DNA of 64,000 nucleotides. It comes from Bathynomus jamesi (lineage: Eukaryota; Arthropoda; Malacostraca; Isopoda; Cirolanidae). A program made the position numbers and the translations under genes. How positions within the stretch are numbered: the stretch's first letter is position 1; every line of letters starts with the position of its first letter. Below the pieces are notes generated by a model. The model worked only from the letters and a program-made list of their open reading frames with translations. It ran no database searches and was not told where the DNA came from. This document shows, one piece after another, positions 54,281 to 64,000 of this stretch. The DNA is taken from assembly GCA_023014485.1 (NCBI GenBank), contig JAJOZX010009482.1, positions 86,001 through 150,000 of the forward strand, given 5' to 3'.

Positions 54281-56173
54281 ATCATATTTTAATAAGTATG
54301 TAACTATATGGGTTCGTAAAAATTAAATTGCATGTCACACAAAAACCAGACCTGATAGAGAAATTTTACAAACTTATTTGGATTCAGCACAGAAAATACT
54401 ATAAGAATAAGGTATTTTCATTCTTGGGACACGAAAAAAAAATTTTTTTGTTGCCCACTGTAATTTATTTAGGATTAGTCTCGTTACAAAAGAAAAATTG
54501 CATTTCCTCTTCCTCCTTAACATTCGTTAAGGCCGCCCGGTTAGGTTGGTGTGATTAATTTAAATTACATTAAAACGAATTCCCCAAAAAATTTAATTCT
54601 GTCAATCGAACCCTCACGAATGTTGACAATATCTTTTCGTTGGTATGGACGACAATTTAAGCTAAAAGGGAACTTTAACTTTTTGGACATCTTCACAGTT
54701 GACCGTTTTTCTCTAAATCAGAAGACGCTGAAGTTCATTAGTCGTATGGGGGTAGATTTAAACTATTTCTTAATTCGCTTCTCATAATTGTGATGTGTGT
54801 AAAATGGCGGACATGATGCCGTTTGGTTTTTGAAGAACGCACTACATACTCTTTCTTAAAGAGGGAAGGGGCAATAAAACGGGACTCTTAAGACCTAGTG
54901 GAACTCGAACCCACGACCCCGCGTCCCACTATGCCTAATGTTCCTACTTTATTGCCTTTCCATTTCCCATCTTCTTTACGTGCAGTCATTGCACTTAAAA
55001 CGCATTCAAATACTCGGAGTATGTTACTATAATATACAGGGTGTCCCAAAACTTAGAACACACGGTTAACTTCGTCACTCTCGTGAACTTTGGGTTAAAC
55101 TAGACCAACCACCAATACACTCAGATGACTATCTCGGAAATTCAAACCAAACCCCGACCCTCCCCCAACCCCTCTGTGCGGGGGGAACAGAGGTTTTCGG
55201 ATGTTCTTTTTTCTTACGAAATTCGACGTGATATTAAAAAAAGTGAGTTTTCATGATTAAAATTCCAACCATATTTGCAGTTTTTACCCTCCTCTCTCAT
55301 CCATCCAAAGGCTACATCGCGGCCACGTGACCAAACCGCTTCCTGTTAGATCAGCGAGGTTGAGCGACGTTGCGCGTGTTCAGTAGTTGGACGGGTGATG
55401 ATGTTGAGATAGATAGTTGGGATTCACGTAAAGTCGTAAGTAGCTCCCATTCCCCCACCCCACCCCGATCACCTTTGTCATTACGAAAAAAGGTTAAAAA
55501 ACCGCAAACATTATATTATCTCTTATCGACGTTGCCATAACAACCGATTAACAAAAGCACAAAAAAATTTTTGAAACGGAATTCAAAAATTCTTCAAAAC
55601 AAGAAAGACAAATTGAAAAAAAAAAAAAATAAATAAAATAATAATTTAGGAGAAACTAAAAAAAAAAAAAAAAATACCTTTTTACGTCTAAATAAATATA
55701 ATATTCACGTTTGAAACAATTGGAGACACTAACCGCCAAAAAAAAAACTTTCCAATCATAACGTGTCTAGCCTCATTACCTAATTAATGATTTTCACTAT
55801 AATAACTTGTGAATGAGTAAACCAATATTTTACGAAAAATTCTTCATCCTTTCGATGGTCCGCTGAACAAATTCCTCAAAAAGTCTCAAAGGAAAACTGA
55901 CGACGACAAAAAAAAAAAAAAAAAAAAAAAAATCACCGATTTGAAAGAGTTCCATTGAGCTTTCGATAACATCGTTTTTACATAATGAAAAGGAGAGTGT
56001 ATTGGTTGGTTGGTTTTTTTTTTCTATAATTTACTGTTGGTTGAGGAAAAGTTAAGTGAAAATTACATCGAAATTATTACATTCGTAAAAACATTTCGTT
56101 GCTCATCGCATCTGCAGAAATTGAAGTTATAACAGATGCTTCCGGTGGTTTTTTCTTTACTAAGACTGAGGAT

Positions 56174-56204
<31 letters not shown>

Positions 56205-56340
56205 CAGTACTGTCAGTAAGTTTCACTTTGTCAGACATACATTTCATAAACATAGCTCAGCAGCTATATATATATATATTATATATATATATACTTTGGT
56301 AACTTTTGGTTAACTTCCGGCCGAATTGTTCATTCTGACG
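54281..56340. other. Non-coding stretch
   Basis: Contains ACAGGGTGTCCCAAAACTTA at 55036-55055, resembling a mariner-type terminus without a partner, and poly(A) runs (55900-55931). No supported gene. Confidence 0.45.
54890..54960 (-). repeat. tRNA-like fragment
   Basis: On the minus strand GTGGGACGCGGGGTCGTGGG is followed by GGTTCGAGTTCC, a B-box-like T-arm. Acceptor strands do not pair, so it is read as a tRNA-derived repeat or pseudogene. Confidence 0.4.
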
Positions 56341-56344
56341 AAGG

Positions 56345-56440
56345 TCAAGCTTTTCACTCCACCTTAGACCTACAGTTTAACGTGGAATCCGAACCACGCC
56401 CCACCAGCAGCCCAGCGTCTTAACCACTAGGCCACTCAGG
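56345..56440 (-). repeat. tRNA-like SINE (family 2)
   Basis: Minus strand: TGGCCTAGTGGTTAAGACGC (A-box region), a 25-base middle, then GGTTCGGATTCCACG (B box), then TTAAACTGTAGGTC. The tail after the B box matches the fragment at 12012-12075. Confidence 0.6.
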
Positions 56441-56489
56441 GTACCCATTTATCTACCAACCACTTTATTGTGTGGAAGGATGAACAGCT

Positions 56490-56580
56490 GGGTTTTGCTG
56501 CGCGCCGGCTGCCGTCACCGTGTCTCGATCACGGGGCCGATAGATTCGTAGTCAGCAACGCTAACCACTACACCACCGAG

Positions 56581-56590
<10 letters not shown>
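56490..56590 (-). repeat. tRNA-like SINE head (third type)
   Basis: Minus strand: CGGTGGTGTAGTGGTTAGCG, then GCTGACTACGAATC and a B-box-like GTGATCGAGACACGG. It looks like a tRNA-derived head and lies between the family 2 SINE and (TA)n. No closing acceptor stem is seen. Confidence 0.5.

Positions 56591-56612
<22 letters not shown>
56585..56612. repeat. (TA)n microsatellite
   Basis: About 13 units marking the 5' junction of LINE-A copy 2. Confidence 0.95.
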
Positions 56613-56617
<5 letters not shown>

Positions 56618-57372
56618 GTCTGGATCGGCTATTAAAAGTCTGCGAAGTGTATTCGCAGAAACATGATATTCTTTTGAATGTTACAAAAACTAAGGTTATG
56701 CAATTTCATCCTAAAAGCTGTAATCAGCCAGCTGATATAAGGTTTAAAATGAATGGTGAAGTAATTGAGGAAGTACAAGAGTTTAAGTATTTGGGTCAAA
56801 CTATTACCAGCTCCTTGAGTGATGACTCGGATATCAGAAAACAATCTCGAAGCCTGTGTGCTAAAGCGAATATGACCATAAGGAACTTTCGATTCTGTAC
56901 AAGTGAAGCTAAAGACCCTCTCTTTCGTACTTTCTGCAGTAATATATACGGACAGCAACTGTGGGTGAATTATAAAAAAGGTCTGGCAGAACCCTAAATT
57001 TGCTGTACAACGGGTCTTTTAGACTCTTACATAAATTACCCCCGAGATGCTCAGCTTCGCAAATGTTTGCTACCCGCAATGTCCCGAGCTTCCCGGAGGT
57101 AACAAGACGTGCTTAATACAGTCTAAATGCAAATAATTAAAAAGTTAACCAACCCGATTATCCAAGCTATCCATGAATCCTGCCATTTATCCTCTAAGCT
57201 ATGGAATTCTTGGTACGAAAACGTCTGTCTGTAGCTCCACTTAACTTCACACATTACTGTATTATTTCTAATCAACTGTATATATTTCTATCCTTAGTAT
57301 GTGAACTGTCATTGTATTAATAATATTTGTCATATGGACTATATAGTCTGCCAATAAACCTTTTCATTTTCA
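56613..57372 (+). pseudogene. LINE-A copy 2, 3' end
   Basis: A 5'-truncated copy that starts inside RT at KGLDRLLKVCEVYSQKHDIL and continues ADIRFKMNGEVIEEVQEFKY, LSDDSDIRKQSRSLCAKANM and FRTFCSNIYGQQLWVNYKKG. A frame change near 56980 precedes the decayed C-terminus and the 3' UTR, which ends AACCTTTTCATTTTCATATA in (TA)n. It is highly similar to 45600-46297 plus 47703-47763 and lacks the mariner found there, so it records the empty site. It also has sense codons where LINE-A copy 1 has stops (near 45710 and 45760). Confidence 0.92.
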
Positions 57373-57401
57373 TATATATATATATATATATAATATATAT
57401 A

Positions 57402-58810
57402 TTGGCGGTCATAAGTATTATTCCGACAAAGAAAAATATTTCAATTGTATTCGTCCTTATCTTTTGTAACATGCATTGGATAGTTATAGAAAGTTTATCG
57501 TTCGTTTGGAAAAATTTAACAAATAATATAAATTGGTTCAACTCCAACACATAATGTAAAACATCAAACAATTTTGAGGAAAATAAAAAAAGAAGTTAAA
57601 ATGCAAAACTTTTCGTACATTTATACAAAATTATTTAATACTTTGTGTGTCCACTCTTGGCTTGAAGAATTTAAAATTTTATCAGTAGTTGGTTGGTTGT
57701 TGATTAGAGACTGTTGACAATTCTGAATTATTATAGAACTTTCTTTGTGAATCTCCATGGAAGACGGATGACTGTACGAGCCATTAGTAAGCAGTGGGAT
57801 CACGTGGTTAAGAGCTGTCTACGGATCTTAAGAGATGTTATTGCTACACACGAGTCCTATAAGAAGATAGAAGAAATTCGAATTCTATTTACGATGGTTG
57901 CTGCAGATATAAAGAAATGGAAAGGCTTTGGAACAATCAAAACTCTATCAAGGTGTCAACGACCTTGCAAGTTTTCAGAACGTACAGCTAGACAGATTGA
58001 AAGAATGGCTGCTGCGAATCCACGAGTGACTGCGGGTAATATTTACCAAACATTAAGACTATCTAAGGTCCATGTCCAATTGTCCATTTCCTCTACTGTA
58101 CGTCGTACTGAGAAACAATGGTCTGCATGGAAGAGTTACACGAAGAAAACCTCGGGTACGAGAAATTCACAAATAAGCTCGTTTAAAGTACGACAAGGAT
58201 CATCAAAATGATGGATTTGCATTCTGAAAGAAAGTTTTCTGGACAGACGAGATCAAAATTGAATTATTTCGCAACAACGAACAACAGTATGTTTGGCGAA
58301 AATCAAATACAGCATTCAGGGGAAAAATCAGACCCTTCCTACTGTTAAAAATGGTGGTGGTTTGCTTCTTTGGGGATGCTTTAGAGCTTCTGGTCCGAGA
58401 AAGCTTGTTGTCATCAATGGAATTTTGAATTCGAAGAAATATCAGGAAATTTTAGAGGAAAATGTACTGCCTTCAGTTCGGGAGTCGCGAATGAGTCGCA
58501 ACTGGGTGCTGCAACAAGATAATAATCCAAAACATATACGTAAGAGCACCATGAAAAGCTTCAACAAAAGAATTTCAAGCTTCTCAAGTAGCCTAGTCAA
58601 AGCCCAGAGCTCAATTTAATCGAGAATTTATGGTTTGATTTCTAAAAAGCTGTTCGCAAGATAAACTCTTCGAATATGAATGAATTGCAACAATTTTCTT
58701 TAGAAGAATGAACTAAAATTTCTACCGAGAGATGTCGAAATCGTGTAGAAAAATACCCAAAACGAATCATTGAAGTCATTCAAGCAAAAGGTGGACACAT
58801 AAAGTGAGAC
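57402..58810 (+). pseudogene. Tc1-like transposase, decayed
   Basis: The left end TTGGCGGTCATAAGTATTA lies just after (TA)n and resembles a Tc1 terminus. Coding traces: KRGFGTIKTLSR-like and GFGTIKTLSRCQRPCKFSER (paired-like DNA-binding linker), then the catalytic part GGGLLLWGCFRASGPRKLVV, NSKKYQEILEENVLPSVRES and WVLQQDNNPKHIRKST (second D). The C-terminus at 58720-58808 reads RVEKYPKRIIEVIQAKGGHI. Frame changes near 58210-58290 and 58590 and several stops inactivate it. No right terminal repeat is visible; the next sequence is LINE-A relic. Confidence 0.82.
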
Positions 58811-58815
58811 TATTA

Positions 58816-59700
58816 AATACAAGTGACCCGGAACTGTTAAGTATAATTAGCAATAACCTTACTAGTGTTAGTGACACGAATGGTATCACTATAGATGGAT
58901 TGATCATTCTCTCACGAGTATTAACTTAAAGGATCAAAATATGAATGCCAAAATTTTGCACGATTTTCTTCTTTCTGATCATAGGTTAAAAATAATAATA
59001 AATTTTATGAACTACAAAATACGAAATAACATCATATGATAAGCGATAATAAGCGTGCCGACTGGACTAATATTAATAAGCAGCCGAAAATAGACGATAA
59101 AAATAGTACAGAACGTCCTTTTTAATAATTGAGAACTATGTATTGCAACTCGCCTGTAGTAATTCCTGTTCGAATGATAGGTTATGACAGTGATACAGTA
59201 TCCATACGAAGGAAAACAGGAATACCTTTAATTAATCTTACACCTGCCATACTAAAATTATATGAACGATTTTATTTTTCCTCTGTAAAGAGAATTTGCA
59301 GACGCTTACGATTCATGGTGTCCTCACGGTAGACACAAGAATAGGACTATTTTACATGAATATAAGCAGAAACAGGAGTCGCTACAAAGCAGCCATAAGA
59401 CAGTGTGCAAAGATGAAAAAAGCGTCTGTTCGAGCCTTAAGAAGCCTGTGAGGCTAACATAAATAACAATAATGATACAAAATTTAGTACTTGTAAAAAA
59501 AATACCTTCCCATCAGCAATAAATGGGATGCCTTGGGAAGAAAAACTGCAACGTTACGGAAAACACTATTCAAACATTCTTAATGGCTTGGGTAAGGTTA
59601 ATGTAGTGTATAATGGAACGTCCTTGGAGGGTTCTCCAGTGAAAATAGTTATACTCGTAGAGTCGTAGATGACTCTTCAAATGAGCATTTAAAGCATGCT
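58816..59700 (+). pseudogene. LINE-A relic, endonuclease to linker
   Basis: The sequence parallels 39745-40480 of LINE-A with many changes: traces of IDHSLTSINLKDQ, HDFLLSDHR, a decayed linker and the RVDW/RADW-type segment, then SRYKAAIRQCAKMKKAS near 59370. It continues into a region resembling the start of RT near 59640-59700. Numerous stops and gaps make it clearly older than the other two copies. Confidence 0.7.
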
Positions 59701-60704
59701 TTTTGTATCTCATTTCTCAGCAGTTTGCTCATATTTATATTCCTATAAAGATTTAGGGTATTTTCTTTTTATACAGGTAGGAGGGGCCAGTAATAAAATA
59801 TTTTAAAGAATTACAGCTAATACAGTTTGGATAAAAGTTATCACGCCTGTAATAACATGAAATTATGACTCCGTCTTAACTTTCAATACGGGATTCATGA
59901 GTGAGTGATACTCACTCATTCCTTTCCATCAATACTCATTCCGTCGAGAAATTTATTGACCTAACTACTTTAATTTAATTGACCTGAATTAAGTTAATTT
60001 AACCCAAGGAAAATTTGCGAATGGATAACAACTTTTTGTCGATGTGACATCTATCAACAATTTTTTTTTTTTTTGGGGGTGGGGGTAATATTAAGTCAGG
60101 TTAGGTTAAGATAGATTAAGTTAAGTTGAATCGAATTATTATAGTGTCCATGACATTTGTCAACGACGTCGAATTTTCTATAGGTTCGCTAGTAAATGCG
60201 GCGACTAACAGCAGAGGAGCCACGTGACCACATATCACAGATATGACGTCAGAATGACGTCAAGAATGCCGTTCATTCCCTTTAAACTTTAGTTTAACAA
60301 AGTTATTAAAATATGAATTCACTAAAGGACATTCTGGCTCGGAAAGGTTTAATCGAGATTCGCGAAAGGTTTTTAAAACCAATTTTAATTATAATTCATT
60401 TACTTGTCAAGTTTTATTTTTTTTTAAATTAGTATTCCTTTATTTATGAAGTTTTGGAGTAATGGAAGAAAATAATAAAGGGGAATTTGAACGCTTGAAT
60501 TCGTACTAACTCATAACTTTCCCCGTTTACCCTTGGTAGCAGAAAGGTATTTCTCTTATCGTTATGGTATTTTCCGTTTCCCTTCAGGTCATTATTGATC
60601 CCGAGGATGACTCGGTTCGGGTCAGGTCAAGTTGCAACCACTATGTAATTTACCAGAAAATAATCTCCAATATAGTCGTATTCACTCTTTACAAGCTCCT
60701 TCGA

Positions 60705-60708
<4 letters not shown>

Positions 60709-60737
<29 letters not shown>
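60709..60737. repeat. (GT)n microsatellite
   Basis: About 14 units. Confidence 0.97.
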
Positions 60738-60740
<3 letters not shown>

Positions 60741-61278
60741 AATCCCCAACTTATATGAACCGCGGTACGATACGAGATAATGCGCGTGCAGAAGCAGAAA
60801 TGTTTCAGAAAGTTTTAATCTTTTGCATTGTAGAACTATAAAATTACGCTGAAGGTAACTCATTTAAATATACTGTACCACACAATTCACCTCAAAACTA
60901 CTAACAATCCTCGTCCGTATTCCCAAGTAGTTTCCTTAAAGTGAACGCGTCTATTCGGAGGTTCTGACTCCCGAGAGTTTCCCATCAAGCTTCCAAATTT
61001 CCAGTCTTTACCAATAGGGTGTCATCCGAGAACTCCCAGTGTTCTGAAACCAGACCCTGTCAGTCCTTCCTGCTACATTTAATGGCAAAAGGGAACATTA
61101 CTATAATTCCATCATAACCCACCCACCCTGTAAGTAGCTTCCTTTACACTGACGAAGAAGAAAGTAGGAGGAGCATAAGAAAGAAAGAAGGGGTAGAGGA
61201 AAAAGTCTTTCATATCAAAAGGAACCCAAAAGAAATACTGTATGGCGAAATAAAGTAATAAAAAAAGCATATTATTTT

Positions 61279-61279
<1 letters not shown>

Positions 61280-61309
<30 letters not shown>

Positions 61310-61310
61310 C
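61280..61310. repeat. (CAA)n microsatellite
   Basis: About 10 trinucleotide units. Confidence 0.97.
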
Positions 61311-62181
61311 GTTTTGTAATCTGCAGTTCCTGAGTGTGATTTTTTCTTATAGCTATATGGTAATTGTCAGGTATAATGTTCAGTACTCATTGAATGGAAA
61401 AGAAATATTTACGTACTTACGTTTTATTATTTAAAAAAAAAGGGGGCTCGATCGTTCTCCTCAATTGGAACATTATAAGATTCGAATGAAATAAAACCGC
61501 AAATCTTCGTTTGCACCCCCCCCCCCAAAAAAAAACTTCAGAGTTAAGAATAAACAATTCCAAAACTTTTTTCTAGAGCTTCTCAAGCTTCAATAAAAGA
61601 CCAAAATAAATGAAGTGAGGGAAGCGTAACATCGGAAATAACATAAACGCTATGAAAAAGTCCTAAAAGAAGACTACTTCCAAATCGTACAATGCCATTA
61701 ACTATAAATTTATAAGTGCGACAAAAGACTTTCTAAAGCCCCAATGAATTTTCGTACACAGGTCGATTCCGAGTATCTCTCGAAAAGATTTGAGGAAGAT
61801 CTCGAAACAATTACCTTAAATTTGGTAAAGCGACAGAGGACCATCAGAAAAATTTCCCTTGAGAGGTTCGGAAGAGAGCGAGTGGTTGTAATTTACTTTG
61901 AAAAGACGAGGCGATAACGCAAAGTGGACTCACTTAAATCTTTTCTTTGCATACGCAATTCAAACGTTTCAAATCTATTGATGTTTTGCGAGGAAGCGAG
62001 GAGGAAGGAAGAAGGTAGGAAAGGAGGAAGGTGACGATGCGAGTAGTGTACACGATCCTTTCCAAGTTACAAATAAGATTTCTATTGAGAAATTGTATTT
62101 TATTCGGTGGTGCGAAGGTGGATTACTCGATATACGCACAAAATACTTTCACATTATATGTTTTGATGATTTATTTGGATC

Positions 62182-62287
<106 letters not shown>

Positions 62288-62594
62288 CTTATTAAGAGTG
62301 CTTATAAAGCAACTGGCAAAAGAATGGCCTGTTGACTTCATGTTCTCTTTATGACCGGTCAAGAGGAAGGATGGTTAACTGGTGTTTCACCTGTTATTAC
62401 CTTTGTACCGAAAGCACTGCACTTCGCTAGCACCTTTCTCTTTTCTATTTCACCATTCTTTCACATACTTTTTTTCACCTCTTAATCACGCCCTCCTGCC
62501 CTTTTTTTCTGCACCTTTTCCGTTCAGTTACTTCATTTCTTTGTTTCCCCTTTGATGACAAGAATGCCATCTCCCCCGGACGGAGTAATGTGTC

Positions 62595-62639
<45 letters not shown>

Positions 62640-62644
<5 letters not shown>

Positions 62645-62800
62645 CACGTAAAGAACGACGCTTGTATAGGAGAATATTCCGCGCAAGATGAGAGCGAGAG
62701 AACGAAACAAATGAAAAATGAGGTAACCACCCGGGAATCGAACCCGGGATCTTCCGATTGCCGGTCAGATATGACAACCATTACACCACGGGCCTCACTC
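62640..62800 (-). repeat. tRNA-derived SINE
   Basis: Minus strand: GAGGCCCGTGGTGTAATGG (A-box region), TCATATCTGACCGGCAATCG, then CCCGGGTTCGATTCCCGGG (a perfect T-arm with B box) and GTGGTTACCT. The T-arm is intact, but the sequences at acceptor-stem positions do not pair, so it is a SINE head rather than a tRNA gene. A body of about 70 bp follows and ends in (TA)n at 62600-62643, again a microsatellite junction. Confidence 0.7.
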
Positions 62801-62810
62801 AATCAAATGC

Positions 62811-63295
62811 CGTAATTCCTCTACATGTATGATAATTCAAAGATATACAGTAGTGTGATAATTTTTTGTGAGGTACTGCAACACTTCTGGTACATTAAAA
62901 AATCTGTATATAAATCTAGAAACATTTTTATTGGGGGGAAAGAAGATATATTGGTCCTAATTAGATTAGGTTACGCTAGGTTAGGTTAGTTAAAGTTTGG
63001 TTAGGTTAGGCTATTCTAGATTAGCGAGTGCCTCACTATTTAATGACTTAACAGAAACCACCCTTCGAGCGTTCAACTCCGTCCGAAACCTTTATCACGC
63101 CCTCCTCGATCCGATGGCAATAAGGTAAGGTTAGGTTAGGGTAATTAGTAATTTAGATTTAAAACAGTCGGTACCTCGCTTATGCGGAGAAACGCACACA
63201 CATATGTGTGTGTGTGTGTGTGTGTTGACCTTTTTGTCTCTCGGAAATTGATATTAACGCGTTTGTGTCGATAAACTTTTTATGAAACCGTTTAA

Positions 63296-63381
<86 letters not shown>

Positions 63382-64000
63382 AAATTAAACTAAATTAAGC
63401 TCAGGCAACCGACCCGTAAGAGAGTTCACATCATTTGTTTTTCAGACAAGTGTCTTTTCCGCATTAAAGACAATAATAACCTATTTCCTGAACGTGTTCT
63501 GAAAGTATTCGACGAGAAAGGTTTCACTCACTGAGTGACGAACAAAAACATTGACGATGTTAAATGTCAAATCGAGATGAAAACACGACGTTATTATTCA
63601 TAAACGAAGGACGAAGAGTTCCATTGGTGGCCGAATGAGACTTTTCGATAATAGCTTTTACGAGTCACTACATTAAGGCGTAGGAAGACTCCCATCTCGA
63701 GACTTTGGAACAGTTAAACGCACTGCCTATTTTGTTGTTAAAATAACGAGTGGAAACCCTACCCTAGGCGCGTTAAGGGCTTACATTTATTTTTTACACA
63801 TAATAATACTGATGGGAGACGTGTACTAAGTGAAGGACTCTCAGATAATCATGCAAGAATGTTTCGTTATTTTCTCCTTCACTGAATGATTGAGTGATTG
63901 AATGTCTTCAGTCACCTGGTCAAACCGTTCCAATGGCGTGTCCTTGACGGTACCTTCGGAATCCGCGATTTTGTCATCGTTTTACGTAATATTCGCCGCG
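62811..64000. other. Non-coding stretch to window end
   Basis: Contains TTAGG-rich sequence (62960-63025, 63120-63145), (GT)n (63206-63224) and (TC)n (63299-63380). No gene can be supported. Confidence 0.5.
63299..63380. repeat. (TC)n microsatellite
   Basis: Uninterrupted run of about 41 units. Confidence 0.99.

Noticed and set aside
55036..55055. Complete mariner-type element beginning at ACAGGGTGTCCC
   Set aside because: No inverted partner terminus or transposase remnant was found nearby.
56490..56590. tRNA gene on the minus strand
   Set aside because: A- and B-box-like segments are present, but the acceptor strands do not pair.
62720..62800. tRNA gene on the minus strand
   Set aside because: The T-arm is perfect but the two acceptor-stem strands do not pair; it fits a tRNA-derived SINE.
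63420..63534. Possible short exon after TTTGTTTTTCAG
   Set aside because: Only about 40 codons, no family resemblance and no partner exon in the window.

Overview
The window is repeat-dominated eukaryotic nuclear DNA. I find no convincing host gene, no rRNA and no intact tRNA. Scattered CCTAA/TTAGG-rich stretches, arthropod-type mariner, Tc1, hAT and LINE families, and very dense long (TA)n, (TC)n and (GT)n microsatellites point to an arthropod. The microsatellite load fits a decapod crustacean best, but that is an inference, not a species call. Almost every recognisable reading frame belongs to a mobile element, and nearly all are broken.

Region by region. 0-8 kb: two LINE 3' ends (190-459, 1040-1558), a Tc1 relic (2.8-3.25 kb), a hAT-type element with 8-bp target duplication (3720-4692), an RTE-like LINE inside an inverted repeat (5640-6663), a 235-bp mariner MITE with perfect termini (6951-7185) and a 225-bp hAT MITE with perfect target duplication (7758-7982). 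9-18 kb: a palindromic mariner derivative (9363-10199), a hAT/Helitron-like composite (10.2-11.3 kb), a pogo/Tigger-like element, SINEs, a hAT with a C-terminal transposase relic (13.6-14.65 kb), a DD41D-like mariner relic (14.7-15.9 kb) and a near-complete DD34D mariner (16629-17914). 20.9-24.5 kb: two palindromic units set in (TA)n, carrying hammerhead-ribozyme-like folds of the kind known from Penelope-like retroelements. 26-30.4 kb: a deleted member of a DNA transposon family with CACTGGT ends, a hAT MITE, and a CR1-like LINE bracketed by (TC)n.

32.3-49.5 kb is one continuous nest. A 4.2-kb DNA transposon (32302-36488) is split by a fold-back element (33342-34784) with tandem-repeat termini and a 9-bp target duplication. 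Next to it a nearly full-length LINE (36521-47763) with repeated 5' monomers has received three separate insertions: a 454-bp MITE (38702-39155), a 4.3-kb element with inverted repeats of more than 650 bp and a 4-bp duplication (40487-44792), and a mariner (46298-47702). A CR1-like LINE with a poly(A) tail follows.

52-59.7 kb holds a longer relative of the CACTGGT family, a second 3' copy of the same LINE that shows the pre-insertion sequence of the mariner site, a Tc1-like element, and an endonuclease-region relic of that LINE. The rest, to 64 kb, is AT-rich sequence with microsatellites and a tRNA-derived SINE.

The most interesting material is the ribozyme-bearing palindromes, the two poorly classified DNA transposon families (40.5-44.8 kb and 26/38.7/52 kb), the fold-back insertion, and the repeated association of retroelement ends with microsatellites.
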